Counted from the stretch's first letter, positions 18,751 through 27,890 are shown. The stretch is DNA of 64,000 nucleotides from Bacillus cereus G9842 (GCF_000021305.1 NC_011772.1:577501-641500); one strand, 5' to 3'. A program made the numbers and translations. Notes: a model not told the origin generated them from the letters alone.

Positions 18751-18786
18751 AAAAAGGCTGTCTAGAGAAATCTAGCAGCCTTTTTA
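18751..18786 (-). terminator. Terminator after the LCP gene (minus strand)
   Basis: On the minus strand AAAAAGGCTGCTAG pairs with CTAG(A)CAGCCTTTTT with one bulged base. The stem base forms the T run. Confidence 0.88.
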
Positions 18787-19803
18787 TTATAATTTTTTAT
18801 GCTCATTTTTATTCGTAACACCGAGATGTTCTTGTAGTTTTGTCGAAATATTATTGACGCTTTTTTCATTTGGAACGTAATAATAAATACCGCCTATATA
18901 TTTATCTGTACCTTCTACTTGCATTTTTTCCATCTTTAAATTTGAATCCATTGAATTTTTTGTAATTGTCATCATATCATCAAAAGTTAAATTGGTTTTT
19001 AAGTCTTTATCGACAGCGTCTAGTAGGCCTCCGATTTTATTAATGGAATTAAGAGATAGTGCCTTTTCAGCAATGGCCTCTAATACAAGCTGTTGGCGTT
19101 GACCACGCATATAATCACTATCGATATGACGAGTTCTAGCCAGTGCCAGTGCCTCTTCTCCATTTAAATGTTGACGTCCTTTTTTTAGATGAATTGCATC
19201 TGCTTCATCTTTACTATTTTGCTCTGTGAACTCAACTGGAACGTCTACAGTAATACCACCAAGGGAATCAACAATTTTAATAAATGATTTAAAGTTGAAT
19301 TTTACATAGTAGTCAACTGGAACATCTAAAAAGTTCTCTACCGTATCAATTGTGCTGTCTACACCACCGAATACGTGCGCATGTGTGATTTTATCGTATT
19401 TATCACGTGATTTAATGTAGACGCGTGAGTCACGTGGAATGCTTACAAGTTTAACGGATTTATCGTTTTTATTAATTGTTGCAAGTAATAACGCATCTGT
19501 TCGAGTTGCTTTTCCATAACCTTTTTCCCTAATATCACTTTCATCAACACCCATAATTAGTACAGAAATGTTGTCGGTCATAGGTTTAACAGCTTTTTCA
19601 CGTTTACTGGACTTATCTCCTCGACCTAGTTCAGCATAAGCATTATTTAAGACGGACTTTGCTTTACTGTATATATGGAAGGAGTAGCCTCCTGCTCCAA
19701 GTGCTACAATTAGTAATGGAATAAGAAGGAACCAAAGTAGGCGTTTTTTCTTTGAGCGTCCTTTTCTGGCTCGCGTATTGTTGTTCGGGTCGGATTTCAT
19801 CAT
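18787..19803 (-). CDS. LCP family cell-wall polymer ligase (LytR-CpsA-Psr)
   Basis: About 338 residues. A short basic cytoplasmic tail (RARKGRSKKKR) is followed by one membrane helix (~19-40) and the extracellular LCP domain. Conserved elements are ISVLIMGVDESDIREKGYGKATRTDALLLATI, SIPRDSRVYI, the DKITHAHVFGGVDSTI stretch and ALARTRHIDSDYMRGQRQQLVLEAI; these hold the Arg and Asp residues that bind polyprenyl pyrophosphate and magnesium. Such enzymes attach teichoic acid or polysaccharide to peptidoglycan outside the membrane. I choose the ATG at 19803 because AAAGGAG lies just before it; the upstream in-frame ATG at 19857 lacks such a site. A second in-frame ATG follows immediately. Confidence 0.92.
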   Translation of the reverse strand: MMKSDPNNNTRARKGRSKKKRLLWFLLIPLLIVALGAGGYSFHIYSKAKSVLNNAYAELGRGDKSSKREKAVKPMTDNISVLIMGVDESDIREKGYGKATRTDALLLATINKNDKSVKLVSIPRDSRVYIKSRDKYDKITHAHVFGGVDSTIDTVENFLDVPVDYYVKFNFKSFIKIVDSLGGITVDVPVEFTEQNSKDEADAIHLKKGRQHLNGEEALALARTRHIDSDYMRGQRQQLVLEAIAEKALSLNSINKIGGLLDAVDKDLKTNLTFDDMMTITKNSMDSNLKMEKMQVEGTDKYIGGIYYYVPNEKSVNNISTKLQEHLGVTNKNEHKKL

Positions 19804-19921
19804 TTTTTCTCCTTTAAAACTATCGAAGTATATACATTTAGAAGTGTATTCAAACACATAAAAAATATTTTACGCTAAATAAAAGCGATTGTACATGTAT
19901 AAAAAATAGATGTCTTGATTA

Positions 19922-20071
19922 TTTATCCCGCATTAACGGGCAGTAAAACTCCCACCTCAAAGTCCAGCGAACGCAAGGAAGTTAGGTGGGAGTTAACTGC
20001 CCGTAAAAGCCCGATTGGTGAAGGCTAATACTCAGAGGGGGATAGCCCCTCTGAGTAAAGTTTCACTTTAT
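19922..20071. repeat. bcr1-type interspersed repeat, copy 1
   Basis: A 150-base GC-richer element bounded by TTTAT at both ends (19922-19926 and 20067-20071). It contains four hairpins: CCCG(cattaa)CGGG, CTCCCACCT with AGGTGGGAG, GCCCG/CGGGC-type pairing, and CTCAGAGGGG with CCCCTCTGAG. A second, diverged copy lies near 26740. Size, TTTAT ends and structure fit my recollection of the B. cereus group bcr1 mobile repeat. Confidence 0.75.
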
Positions 20072-20134
20072 AAGACATCTATTCGTTATTGTATACAAAA
20101 GATAGGGATAAGAAAATGATAAAATTTTACCTAA

Positions 20135-21313
20135 TTACAACATAATGCTTACGATAATTGCGGATAAAATGCTAACGAGAGTAGCTCCATATAGTAATTT
20201 AAGGCCAAACCTCGCAACAACGTTTCCTTGTTCTTCGTTTAGTCCTTTTACCGCACCTGAAATAATACCAATGGAAGAAAAATTGGCAAAAGACACAAGG
20301 AAAACAGAAATAATCCCAACTGTACGGGGAGAAAGGCTATTAGAAATTTTACTAAGGTCCATCATTGCGACAAATTCATTCGTTACAAGCTTCGTTGCCA
20401 TAATGCTGCCAGCTGCGACAATTTCAGAACTTGGTACACCGATAAGGAATGCGATAGGTGCAAATACATAGCCGATTAATTGTTGGAACGTAATACCGAA
20501 TATAATGAGGAACAGGTCATTAATACAACTAATTAATGCGACAAATCCGATGAGCATAGCGCCGACAACAATGGCTACACGAAAACCATCAAGAATGTAT
20601 TCTCCAAGCATTTCAAAAAAGCTTTGTTTTTCACCTTTGATTTCTAAAATATCTTCGTCATCTTTAACGTCGTAAGGGTTAATGATGAGTACGATAATAA
20701 AACCGCTAAATAAATTGAGAACGAGTGCAGTTACTACATATTTAGGTTCAATCATTGTCATATAGGCACCTACGATAGACATAGATACGGTTGACATAGC
20801 AGAGGCACAAAGTGTATAAAGACGGTGTTTTGGAATTTGAGCTAATTGCTTTTTCACTGTAATAAAAACTTCTGATTGACCGACAATGGCAGAGGCAATA
20901 GCATTGTAAGATTCTAATTTCCCAAGACCATTTATTTTACTAAGAAAGTACCCGATCCAATGAATAAAAAATGGTAGTATTTTGAAATGTTGTAATATAC
21001 CAATTAAAACAGAAATAAAGACGATTGGTAATAATACAGTAAGGAAAAATGGCATTTCACCTTTATTTGCAATACCACCAAATACGAAATTTATTCCATC
21101 AGCAGCATACTCGAGTAGCTTTGTAAACAGACTGGAAATGACACGAATAAGTATGAGACCGATTTCTGTATTTAATAATAGGTAGGTTAAAATTAACTGT
21201 ATAATAAGCATGATGAAAATTGGTTTAAACTTAATATGTTTCTTATTGTTGCTAGCAATATAAGCGAGTAAGAAAACAACAATTAGTCCGACGAAAAAAG
21301 TAATGAATTTCAT
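20135..21313 (-). CDS. nupC: Concentrative nucleoside transporter (NupC family)
   Basis: A 392-residue CNT-family membrane protein with about ten helices. Conserved CNT features are seen: [48 protein letters not shown], the [14 protein letters not shown] stretch and the C-terminal [50 protein letters not shown]. The family imports nucleosides with protons or sodium. It is a single-gene unit; the ATG at 21313 follows AGGGGGCTTATC. The repeat element lies downstream, and no obvious terminator was found. Several paralogs usually exist in this group, so the symbol is a family label. Confidence 0.9.
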   Translation of the reverse strand: MKFITFFVGLIVVFLLAYIASNNKKHIKFKPIFIMLIIQLILTYLLLNTEIGLILIRVISSLFTKLLEYAADGINFVFGGIANKGEMPFFLTVLLPIVFISVLIGILQHFKILPFFIHWIGYFLSKINGLGKLESYNAIASAIVGQSEVFITVKKQLAQIPKHRLYTLCASAMSTVSMSIVGAYMTMIEPKYVVTALVLNLFSGFIIVLIINPYDVKDDEDILEIKGEKQSFFEMLGEYILDGFRVAIVVGAMLIGFVALISCINDLFLIIFGITFQQLIGYVFAPIAFLIGVPSSEIVAAGSIMATKLVTNEFVAMMDLSKISNSLSPRTVGIISVFLVSFANFSSIGIISGAVKGLNEEQGNVVARFGLKLLYGATLVSILSAIIVSIML

Positions 21314-21404
21314 GATAAGCCCCCTAAAAGAGATATTCTGCTATATATGTTTTTCATTTCAAGGGAGAATATGCATCTTTGGTAAAGAAAGGAATAGAGA
21401 GAGT

Positions 21405-21791
21405 ATGAATATATGTAGAGTGCATCACGTTGCAATTATTTGTTCGAATTATGAGAGGTCAAAGAATTTTTATACTAGAATATTAGGGTTTAAAGAGATA
21501 AATGAAGTATATAGAAAGGAACGAGATTCTTATAAATTAGATTTATGTGTAGGAGAAGAGTATCAAATCGAATTATTTTCATTTCCAAATCCGCCTGAGC
21601 GCAAAAGTTTTCCAGAAGCAGCCGGTCTTAGACATTTAGCATTTGCTGTTACAAATATAGAAGAAGCTGTGAAGCATTTAAACCAATGTGGTGTTAAGAC
21701 AGAACCAATCCGTATTGATGAAATAACGGGGAAGAAATTCGTCTTTTTCCAAGACCCTGATGGTTTACCTTTAGAATTGTATGAGGTTTGA
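21405..21791 (+). CDS. VOC family (glyoxalase I-like) protein
   Basis: A 128-residue protein with two beta-alpha-beta-beta-beta modules of the vicinal oxygen chelate fold. Likely metal ligands are His7 in VHHVAI, Glu in YQIELFSF, His in LRHLAF and Glu in LPLELYEV. It resembles the small single-domain YaeR/SMU1112-type group, which may act as lactoylglutathione lyase-like or other metal enzymes. The ATG at 21405 is chosen because AAAGGAATAGAGAG precedes it and upstream in-frame codons lack the fold. Substrate unknown. Confidence 0.85.
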   Translation: MNICRVHHVAIICSNYERSKNFYTRILGFKEINEVYRKERDSYKLDLCVGEEYQIELFSFPNPPERKSFPEAAGLRHLAFAVTNIEEAVKHLNQCGVKTEPIRIDEITGKKFVFFQDPDGLPLELYEV

Positions 21792-21860
21792 AAATTGGTG
21801 GATTTTATATAGAGTTGCTTTCCAATAATTGAAGAAACTAAAGTGAAACTTCTTTTTAAA

Positions 21861-21902
21861 AGGAGGTGTAACTTTAGCTAAGAGAGCTAAAGAACATATG
21901 TG
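21861..21902 (+). promoter_or_regulatory. Hairpin between Shine-Dalgarno and GTG start of the CNNM gene
   Basis: AGGAGGTG (21861-21868) is 31 bases from the only plausible start GTG (21900). Between them is a perfect 8-bp hairpin, CTTTAGCT-AAGAG-AGCTAAAG (21872-21892). Folding it out leaves about 12 bases from AGGAGG to GTG, so the start may be used only when the hairpin forms. The ATG at 21898 is out of frame and encodes only four residues. Confidence 0.6.
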
Positions 21903-23198
21903 GATATTTTAAAATTATTGATGGTAGTCATTCTTATTGGGTTAACAGCATTTTTTGTGGCTGTTGAATTTGCAATTATTAAGGTACGTAGCAGTCGTAT
22001 TGATCAACTCGTTAGTGAAAAAAGACGAGGTGCACTGGCAGCTAAAAAGGTAACTTCAAATTTAGACGAGTATTTATCGGCCTGTCAGCTAGGTATTACA
22101 ATTACTGCTTTAGGGCTCGGGTGGTTAGGGGAACCAACTATTAAACATTTACTCGAGCCGTTGTTTTTAAAATTACAATTCTCACCTGCAATTTCCAGTA
22201 CAGTTTCATTTATTATTGCCTTTGCAGTAATTACATTTTTACATGTTGTCATTGGGGAACTTGCTCCAAAGACATTTGCTATACAAAAAGCAGAACAAGT
22301 TAGCTTATTGTTATCGAAACCACTTATTTATTTTTACCGAGTTATGTACCCGTTTATTTGGGCTTTAAATGGTTCAGCAAGGGTTGTAACTGGTTTATTC
22401 GGATTACATCCAGCATCTGAACATGAAGTAGCTCATTCAGAAGAAGAATTAAGGTTAATCTTATCTGAGAGCTATGAGAGCGGAGAGATTAACCAAAGGG
22501 AATTTAAATATGTAAATAATATTTTTGAATTTGATAATAGAGTAGCAAAAGAAATTATGGTACCTCGTACGGAAGTTGTAGGCTTATATGAGGACGAACC
22601 ATTTGAAACACATATTAAAGTCATCGCACAAGAAAAGTACACGAGATATCCTGTATTTGGTGAAGATAAAGATGAAATTATTGGGATGGTAAATGTAAAA
22701 GATTTATTTATTCGTTATATGGATGGTAATCGGGACGAGGAGTGCTCAATTATGCCATATACAAGGCCAGTTATTGAAGTGCTAGAAAATATTCCAATTC
22801 ATGATTTACTGTTACAAATGCAAAGAAAACACATTCCATTAGCTGTATTATATGATGAATATGGTGGTACAGCAGGGATTGTTACACTAGAAGATATTTT
22901 AGAAGAAATTGTTGGAGAAATTCGAGATGAATACGATGAAGATGAGAATCCACCTATAGAGCATGTAAGTGAAGGATATAAAATCGTAGAGGGAAAAGTG
23001 CTTATTAGTGAAGTAAATGATTTGCTTGGCATACATTTAATTGCTGATGATGTAGATACAATTGGTGGCTGGATTATGGTACAAAAACAAATCGTTGCTG
23101 AAGGAGATGTTATTGAGAAACACGGTTTTTATTTTAAAGTCCTTGAAAAGGATATGCATCAAATTAAACGAGTGGAAATAAGGAAAGTAGAAGAATGA
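21900..23198 (+). CDS. CNNM/CorC-type hemolysin-like transporter (DUF21-CBS-CBS-CorC_HlyC)
   Basis: A 432-residue protein of the YhdP/YrkA type. The N-terminal DUF21 (residues ~1-195) has three to four membrane helices and conserved SNLDEYLSACQLGITITALGLGWLGEP and HVVIGELAPKTFAIQKAE. Two CBS domains follow (~215-335, IMVPRTEVVGLYEDE...TRYPVFGEDKDEIIGMVNVKDL, then YDEYGGTAGIVTLEDILEEIVGEI). The C-terminal CorC_HlyC domain (~350-430) ends the protein. Relatives are implicated in Mg or other divalent ion efflux or homeostasis. Start GTG at 21900 is unusual because its ribosome binding site is separated by a hairpin. No neighbours suggest an operon. Confidence 0.9.
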   Translation: MDILKLLMVVILIGLTAFFVAVEFAIIKVRSSRIDQLVSEKRRGALAAKKVTSNLDEYLSACQLGITITALGLGWLGEPTIKHLLEPLFLKLQFSPAISSTVSFIIAFAVITFLHVVIGELAPKTFAIQKAEQVSLLLSKPLIYFYRVMYPFIWALNGSARVVTGLFGLHPASEHEVAHSEEELRLILSESYESGEINQREFKYVNNIFEFDNRVAKEIMVPRTEVVGLYEDEPFETHIKVIAQEKYTRYPVFGEDKDEIIGMVNVKDLFIRYMDGNRDEECSIMPYTRPVIEVLENIPIHDLLLQMQRKHIPLAVLYDEYGGTAGIVTLEDILEEIVGEIRDEYDEDENPPIEHVSEGYKIVEGKVLISEVNDLLGIHLIADDVDTIGGWIMVQKQIVAEGDVIEKHGFYFKVLEKDMHQIKRVEIRKVEE

Positions 23199-23240
23199 TT
23201 TTCTATAAACTTTAATAAAAAGGATATACAGAAAAATAAA

Positions 23241-23254
23241 TGTTTGCGCTTTCA
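23241..23254 (+). promoter_or_regulatory. cre-like site upstream of aspA
   Basis: TGTTTGCGCTTTCA differs from TGWNANCGNTNWCA at one defined position. It lies 118 bases before the aspA start and suggests CcpA control. Confidence 0.4.
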
Positions 23255-23371
23255 AAAAAGGTGCTATATAGTGAAGGTGGATACTGAAAAATTCTTCTGA
23301 ATGATACTCGTGTTTTTAGAGGGCAGATTTTTTGGATAAGGATTTAGAATGAAAAAGTATAGGTGATAAAA

Positions 23372-24805
23372 ATGATAGCAACGAAGGATATACGTATAGA
23401 AAAAGATTTTTTAGGTGAAAAAGAAGTACCAAGTGCAGCTTATTATGGTGTACAAACATTACGTGCCGTAGAAAACTTCCCAATTACAGGATACCGCATT
23501 CATCCATCACTCATTACAGCAATGGCAATTGTGAAAAAAGCAGCGGCACTTGCGAATATAGATACTGGTTACTTAGCTAAAGACATTGGACATGAAATTG
23601 CAGAAGCAGCGCAAGAAATTGTTGATGGAAAGTTTCATGATCAATTTATCGTGGATCCTATTCAAGGCGGAGCCGGAACTTCTATTAATATGAATACAAA
23701 TGAAGTAATTGCGAATAGAGCGTTAGAGCGTATGGGATATGAAAAAGGGGAATATGCGAAAATTAGCCCAAACACTCATGTGAACATGGCCCAATCAACG
23801 AACGATGCGTTTCCAACAGGGATTCATATTGCAACTCTTATGATGTTAGAAGAGCTTCTTATTACAATGGAAGAACTTCATTCTGCTTTTCGTAAAAAAG
23901 CAAAAGAGTTTGATCACGTTATTAAAATGGGACGCACACATTTACAAGATGCAGTTCCAATTCGCCTTGGACAAGAATTTGAAGCGTATAGCCGAGTGCT
24001 TGAGCGTGATATAAAAAGAATTAAACAGTCTCGTCAACATTTATATGAAGTGAATATGGGGGCGACAGCTGTTGGTACAGGATTAAATGCAAATCCTACG
24101 TATATTGAACAAGTGGTAAAACATTTAAGAACGTTTAGTGGATTCCCACTTGTTGGTGCAGAGCATTTAGTTGATGCAACGCAAAATACAGATGCATACA
24201 CAGAAGTATCTGCAGCGCTTAAAGTATGTATGATGAACATGTCTAAAATTGCAAACGATCTTCGTATTATGGCGTCTGGTCCACGTGTTGGGTTAGCTGA
24301 AATTCAATTGCCAGCACGTCAGCCAGGTTCATCCATTATGCCAGGAAAAGTAAATCCAGTTATGGCAGAAGTAATTAACCAAGTCGCATTCCAAGTAATC
24401 GGAAACGATCATACAATTTGCTTAGCATCAGAAGCAGGACAATTAGAGTTAAACGTAATGGAGCCTGTGCTTGTATTTAATTTAATTCAATCTATAAGCA
24501 TTATGAATAATGGATTCCGTGTATTCCGTGAATATTGTATTGAAGGAATTACAGCAAATGAAGAATTGCTGAAGCAATATGTTGAGAAAAGTGTTGGAAT
24601 TATTACAGCAGTTAATCCTCATATTGGTTATGAAGCAGCATCTCGTATTGCACGTGAAGCAATTGAAACAGGAAAATCTGTTAGGGAGTTATGTTTAGAA
24701 CATGGTGTACTGACAGAAGAGGAATTGGATATTATTTTAGATCCATTCGAAATGACTCATCCTGAAATTGCTGGAGCTTCTTTATTAAAAAATAAAAAAA
24801 TATAA
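23372..24805 (+). CDS. aspA: Aspartate ammonia-lyase (aspartase)
   Basis: A 477-residue member of the fumarase/aspartase superfamily. The signature loop GSSIMPGKVNP lies near residue 319, and TNEVIANRALERMG, SPNTHVNMAQSTNDAFPTGIHIA and GRTHLQDAVPIRLGQEF are the other conserved superfamily regions. The TS-type N-terminus DFLGEKEVPSAAYYGVQTLRAVENF is typical of aspartase over fumarase. It reversibly converts L-aspartate to fumarate and ammonia. The ATG at 23372 follows AGGTGAT; the upstream in-frame GTG (23363) lies within that site. Terminator downstream is shared with the convergent lactate permease. Confidence 0.94.
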   Translation: MIATKDIRIEKDFLGEKEVPSAAYYGVQTLRAVENFPITGYRIHPSLITAMAIVKKAAALANIDTGYLAKDIGHEIAEAAQEIVDGKFHDQFIVDPIQGGAGTSINMNTNEVIANRALERMGYEKGEYAKISPNTHVNMAQSTNDAFPTGIHIATLMMLEELLITMEELHSAFRKKAKEFDHVIKMGRTHLQDAVPIRLGQEFEAYSRVLERDIKRIKQSRQHLYEVNMGATAVGTGLNANPTYIEQVVKHLRTFSGFPLVGAEHLVDATQNTDAYTEVSAALKVCMMNMSKIANDLRIMASGPRVGLAEIQLPARQPGSSIMPGKVNPVMAEVINQVAFQVIGNDHTICLASEAGQLELNVMEPVLVFNLIQSISIMNNGFRVFREYCIEGITANEELLKQYVEKSVGIITAVNPHIGYEAASRIAREAIETGKSVRELCLEHGVLTEEELDIILDPFEMTHPEIAGASLLKNKKI

Positions 24806-24810
24806 TGTGA

Positions 24811-24844
24811 AAAACACCGATCCATTTGGATCGGTGTTTTATTT
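24811..24844. terminator. Bidirectional terminator between aspA and lctP
   Basis: A perfect 14-bp inverted repeat AAAACACCGATCCA / TGGATCGGTGTTTT (24811-24824 with 24827-24840) flanked by A and T runs. Confidence 0.92.
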
Positions 24845-26464
24845 TTAAAAGATATTAAACACAGCGTTTAATTGAAGTAAGCTAATAACAGCTAAGAAGA
24901 TTAAACTGTATTTCATTGCTGTTTTAAATAGAGCAGATTCTTTACCAACTAGTCCAACTGCGGCACAAGCAACTGCTACAGATTGTGGTGAAACCATTTT
25001 TGCCATTGTACCACCTACCACGTTTAAGGCAACGAGTGTAGAAGGAACGATGTTTAATTGGTCTGCTGTTACTGCTTGCAGTGGTGCGAATAAAGAACCA
25101 CTTGAAACTACTGAACCTGTAATGAATACGCCAATCCATCCTAAGATTGGAGAAAGAATTGGGAATGCATTACCAGTAGATGAGAATGCAAGTCCAAGTG
25201 TAGATGACATACCAGAGTAGTTCTCTACGTAAGCTAAAGCGATAACGCTACAAATTGTATATACTGGAGCTTTTAATTCTTTCATTGTTTCAATCATTAA
25301 TTCTTTAACCATTTTACCTTTTACGCGGTAAACGATAAGTGAAACGATAATTGCTAGTACAATCGCAGTAGTTGTAGAAGAAAATACATCAAATTTGAAA
25401 ACAGCTGCGAAAGGTGTATCAGCTTTTGTAATTGGTGTAGTTTTCATAACAGCATTATGAAGACCAGGGAACTGAATGTTAAATACTAAGTTTGCTAACG
25501 CACCATCTGGAGCAAATAAAGCTTTAATTGGTTTTAAATTAAAGATTGTTACAAATGCAGTTAAGAATACGAATGGAGACCAAGCATATAAAATTTGATT
25601 GAATGTATGTGATACTTTAGTTTCTTGTTTTTCTTCTTTAGTAGAAGATTTTGGTTGCCAAACACGTAAGAATAATGCAAGAGCAATCATACTTACAACG
25701 GCTGCGAAAATATTAGTAAGTTCTGCACCTAAGAAGTAAGTTACAGCGAATTGAGTAATAGCGAAAGAAACACCACTTACAAGAATACCTTGCCAAGTTT
25801 CTTTAATACCTTTAACTCCATCGACCATTGAAACAAGTAAGAAAGGTAAGATAATACTAATGAAAGGTAAAATAAGAACAGTTTGACGACCAATAGTTAA
25901 TGCGTCAAGTTCAGTTAATTGTGCCGGTACTGTAACTGGAATACCCATAGCACCCATAGCACCACCAGCAATATTAGCTACTAAACAAATACCTGCTGCT
26001 TTTAATGGATTAAAGCCCATACCCACAAGTAGTGCAGCTGTAATAGCAACTGGAACCCCTAGACCAGCTGCGCCTTCTAAGAAAGCACCGAAAGAATAAG
26101 CAATTAATAATACTTGTAAACGTTGATCATTTGTAATGCTTGAAATACTATCGCGAATAATATTGAACTGCTCTGTTTTAACAGTTAATTTGTAAAGGAA
26201 AATTGCGGCGATAACGATAGTACAAATTGGATAAAATCCAGATAAAACACCGAATCCAGCAGATGCTACAGCTACTGTTGCTGGCATTTTATAAACAAAT
26301 ATTGCAAGAATAATAGCGACAATCACACTGTAAAGACCAGCGATATAACTTTTCATTTTCAGTCCCATTAAACAAATGATGAAGCAGAAAATTGGAAGTG
26401 CTGCGATTAGTGCAGATAACCAAATATTGTTTAATGGATCATAAATTTGTGTCCAAGTACTCAT
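24845..26464 (-). CDS. lctP: L-lactate permease
   Basis: A 539-residue, roughly 13-helix transporter of the LctP family. Recognisable parts are the N-terminal WTQIYDPLNNIWLSALIAALPI, the GFGVLSGFYPICTIVIAAIFLYKLTV segment, SFGAFLEGAAGLGVPVAITAALLVGMGFNPLKAAGICLVANIAGGAMGAMGIPV, and ITGSVVSSGSLFAPLQ near the end. It imports or exports L-lactate with protons. Two Rex boxes directly downstream of its promoter predict induction when NADH/NAD is high. The ATG at 26464 follows AGGAGTTG. It is a single-gene unit. Confidence 0.95.
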   Translation of the reverse strand: MSTWTQIYDPLNNIWLSALIAALPIFCFIICLMGLKMKSYIAGLYSVIVAIILAIFVYKMPATVAVASAGFGVLSGFYPICTIVIAAIFLYKLTVKTEQFNIIRDSISSITNDQRLQVLLIAYSFGAFLEGAAGLGVPVAITAALLVGMGFNPLKAAGICLVANIAGGAMGAMGIPVTVPAQLTELDALTIGRQTVLILPFISIILPFLLVSMVDGVKGIKETWQGILVSGVSFAITQFAVTYFLGAELTNIFAAVVSMIALALFLRVWQPKSSTKEEKQETKVSHTFNQILYAWSPFVFLTAFVTIFNLKPIKALFAPDGALANLVFNIQFPGLHNAVMKTTPITKADTPFAAVFKFDVFSSTTTAIVLAIIVSLIVYRVKGKMVKELMIETMKELKAPVYTICSVIALAYVENYSGMSSTLGLAFSSTGNAFPILSPILGWIGVFITGSVVSSGSLFAPLQAVTADQLNIVPSTLVALNVVGGTMAKMVSPQSVAVACAAVGLVGKESALFKTAMKYSLIFLAVISLLQLNAVFNIF

Positions 26465-26489
26465 AATAATGACAACTCCTATCTATTAT

Positions 26490-26572
26490 ATGTGAAGAAA
26501 TTCACATTATTTGTGAAACTATTCACAATCAACTTACATGCTTAGTATATTCTCCTTCAACACTATTGTCAA
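26490..26572 (-). promoter_or_regulatory. lctP promoter with two Rex boxes
   Basis: On the minus strand TTGACA (plus 26567-26572) and TATACT (26544-26549) with a 17-base spacer form a near-consensus sigma-A promoter. Downstream lie a perfect Rex box TTGTGAAACTATTCACAA (26511-26528) and a second one matching 16 of 18 positions (26490-26507). Both follow the expected transcription start, so Rex would block initiation or elongation and release when NADH rises. Confidence 0.85.
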
Positions 26573-27411
26573 CGTAAAAAAGTATAATTATTCCATAATA
26601 GTGTTAAAAGAAAAGCTTTGTTCATAAAGTAGACAAAAAACACACTCAAATGAATTTAAGTGTGCTGTATAAATTATTTGCATATTATTTTGCTTATTCA
26701 GATGGCATGTTCCCTATAGGTGTATATTAGATGCCGTCTCTTATCCCGCATTAACGGGCAGTAAGACCCACACCTCAAAATTCAGCGGAAGCAAAGAAGT
26801 TAGGTGGGGATCGGGCTGCCAGTAAACGCCCGGTTGGTGAGGGCTGATAATCAGTGGGGATGAACAAAAACCCTACTGATTAAAGTTTGATATATGCACT
26901 TATCTGTCCTGTTTGATTTAGTGAGAGAGGAACGGTGAGTGGATTTAATAGGAAGTTTTTCACAACAATTCAACCGCTTGCAATACGAATAAAAAATAAG
27001 AAACAAATTTTTAATACCATATCATCTCTTTTTACTGAAAATTCCTTTTAGCGTAACAAAGAGGTTAAGTATAGTTCAACTACATTACGATAGGTTATCA
27101 ATTATAGACGATATTTTACAATACCGTTACTGTGCATTTCAATGAGGTGAAAATATAACAAAAAGCCTGATAAAACAACGTTTGTAAGCAAAGTATTCGT
27201 AGGCCATTATTTTGCTTTTTCGTTATATCATATAGTATAATATTCAAAATCAGCAAGGATTTTCTCCTGAATTTTTGCTGATGAAGATGGAAAAAATTTT
27301 CGGCTTTATAGGTTGATAAAGTTATGTCGTAACAGGAAATATAAGAACAGATATATAAATAAATAAAAAGAACATAAAAACGCAAATAAAAACGAAAATG
27401 AGGGGAACTTT
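26573..27411. other. Long gap upstream of the ArsR-like gene
   Basis: Apart from a second bcr1-type repeat (26740-26895) I see no convincing gene here. An 89-codon minus-strand frame at 27116-27385 lacks a ribosome binding site and its sequence looks like random AT-rich translation. The promoter of the ArsR-like gene must lie toward the right end. Confidence 0.5.
26740..26895. repeat. bcr1-type interspersed repeat, copy 2 (diverged)
   Basis: It aligns through its length with copy 1, sharing CCCGCATTAACGGG, the CACCTC...GTTAGGTGGG pair, CGCCCGGTTGGTGAGGGCT and the AATCAGTGGGG...CCCTACTGATT hairpin. Left and right ends (CTTAT and TATAT) have lost the TTTAT pair seen in copy 1. Its orientation is the same as copy 1. 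Confidence 0.72.
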
Positions 27412-27699
27412 ATGAACCAAAATCAATTTGAATGTCGTATTTCAGAAGAAGATGTACAAATGTTAAGAGCGTTAGCTCACCCACTTCGTCTACGTCTAGT
27501 AATGGAACTTATGCAAAGAGGAACATGTAATGTAACACAACTACAGGAAGTATTAGAAATTCCGCAATCAACGGTTTCACAACATTTAACGAAGTTAAAG
27601 CAAAATAAAGTAGTGCGCTTTGAAAGACGAGGATTAGAAGTGTATTATCAAATCCATAATGATAAAGTAAGTGCGGTAGTAAAAACATTATTTTCTTAA
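27412..27699 (+). CDS. ArsR-family transcriptional regulator (PagR-like)
   Basis: A 95-residue winged-helix protein: LRALAHPLRLRLVMELMQRGTCNVTQLQEVLEIPQSTVSQHLTKLKQNKVVRFERRGLEVYYQIHND. The HTH recognition helix is around QSTVSQHLTKL (residues 58-68). The alpha-3 metal motif ELCVCDL is absent (here GTCNVTQL keeps one Cys), so metal sensing is uncertain. Overall size and sequence feel close to the PagR/SdpR-like non-metal group, in which B. anthracis PagR controls virulence genes, but the target here is unknown. The start ATG follows GAGGGGAAC. It is a single-gene unit with a terminator. Confidence 0.82.
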   Translation: MNQNQFECRISEEDVQMLRALAHPLRLRLVMELMQRGTCNVTQLQEVLEIPQSTVSQHLTKLKQNKVVRFERRGLEVYYQIHNDKVSAVVKTLFS

Positions 27700-27715
27700 A
27701 ATTTGAATATTATGG

Positions 27716-27747
27716 AAAAAGACGTGTAGAATATACGTCTTTTTTTA
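27716..27747 (+). terminator. Terminator after the ArsR-like gene
   Basis: AAAAAGACGT (27716-27725) pairs with ACGTCTTTTT (27735-27744), followed by T residues. Confidence 0.88.
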
Positions 27748-27890
27748 TTTGTCAGAAAGGTAGCGAGAGAGTAAATATTAGCATGTGAGGTAGAAATGAC
27801 TATTAATCAATATGCTGCCTTACCGAATATATTCTAAAAGGAAAAGAAAAAATAGAAAGGAGTGTAGTAAGCAAAAGGAGGGATAGTAGT

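Noticed and set aside
27116..27385. 89-codon minus-strand ORF in the gap before the ArsR-like gene
   Set aside because: No ribosome binding site, composition of random AT-rich translation, and no recognisable domain.
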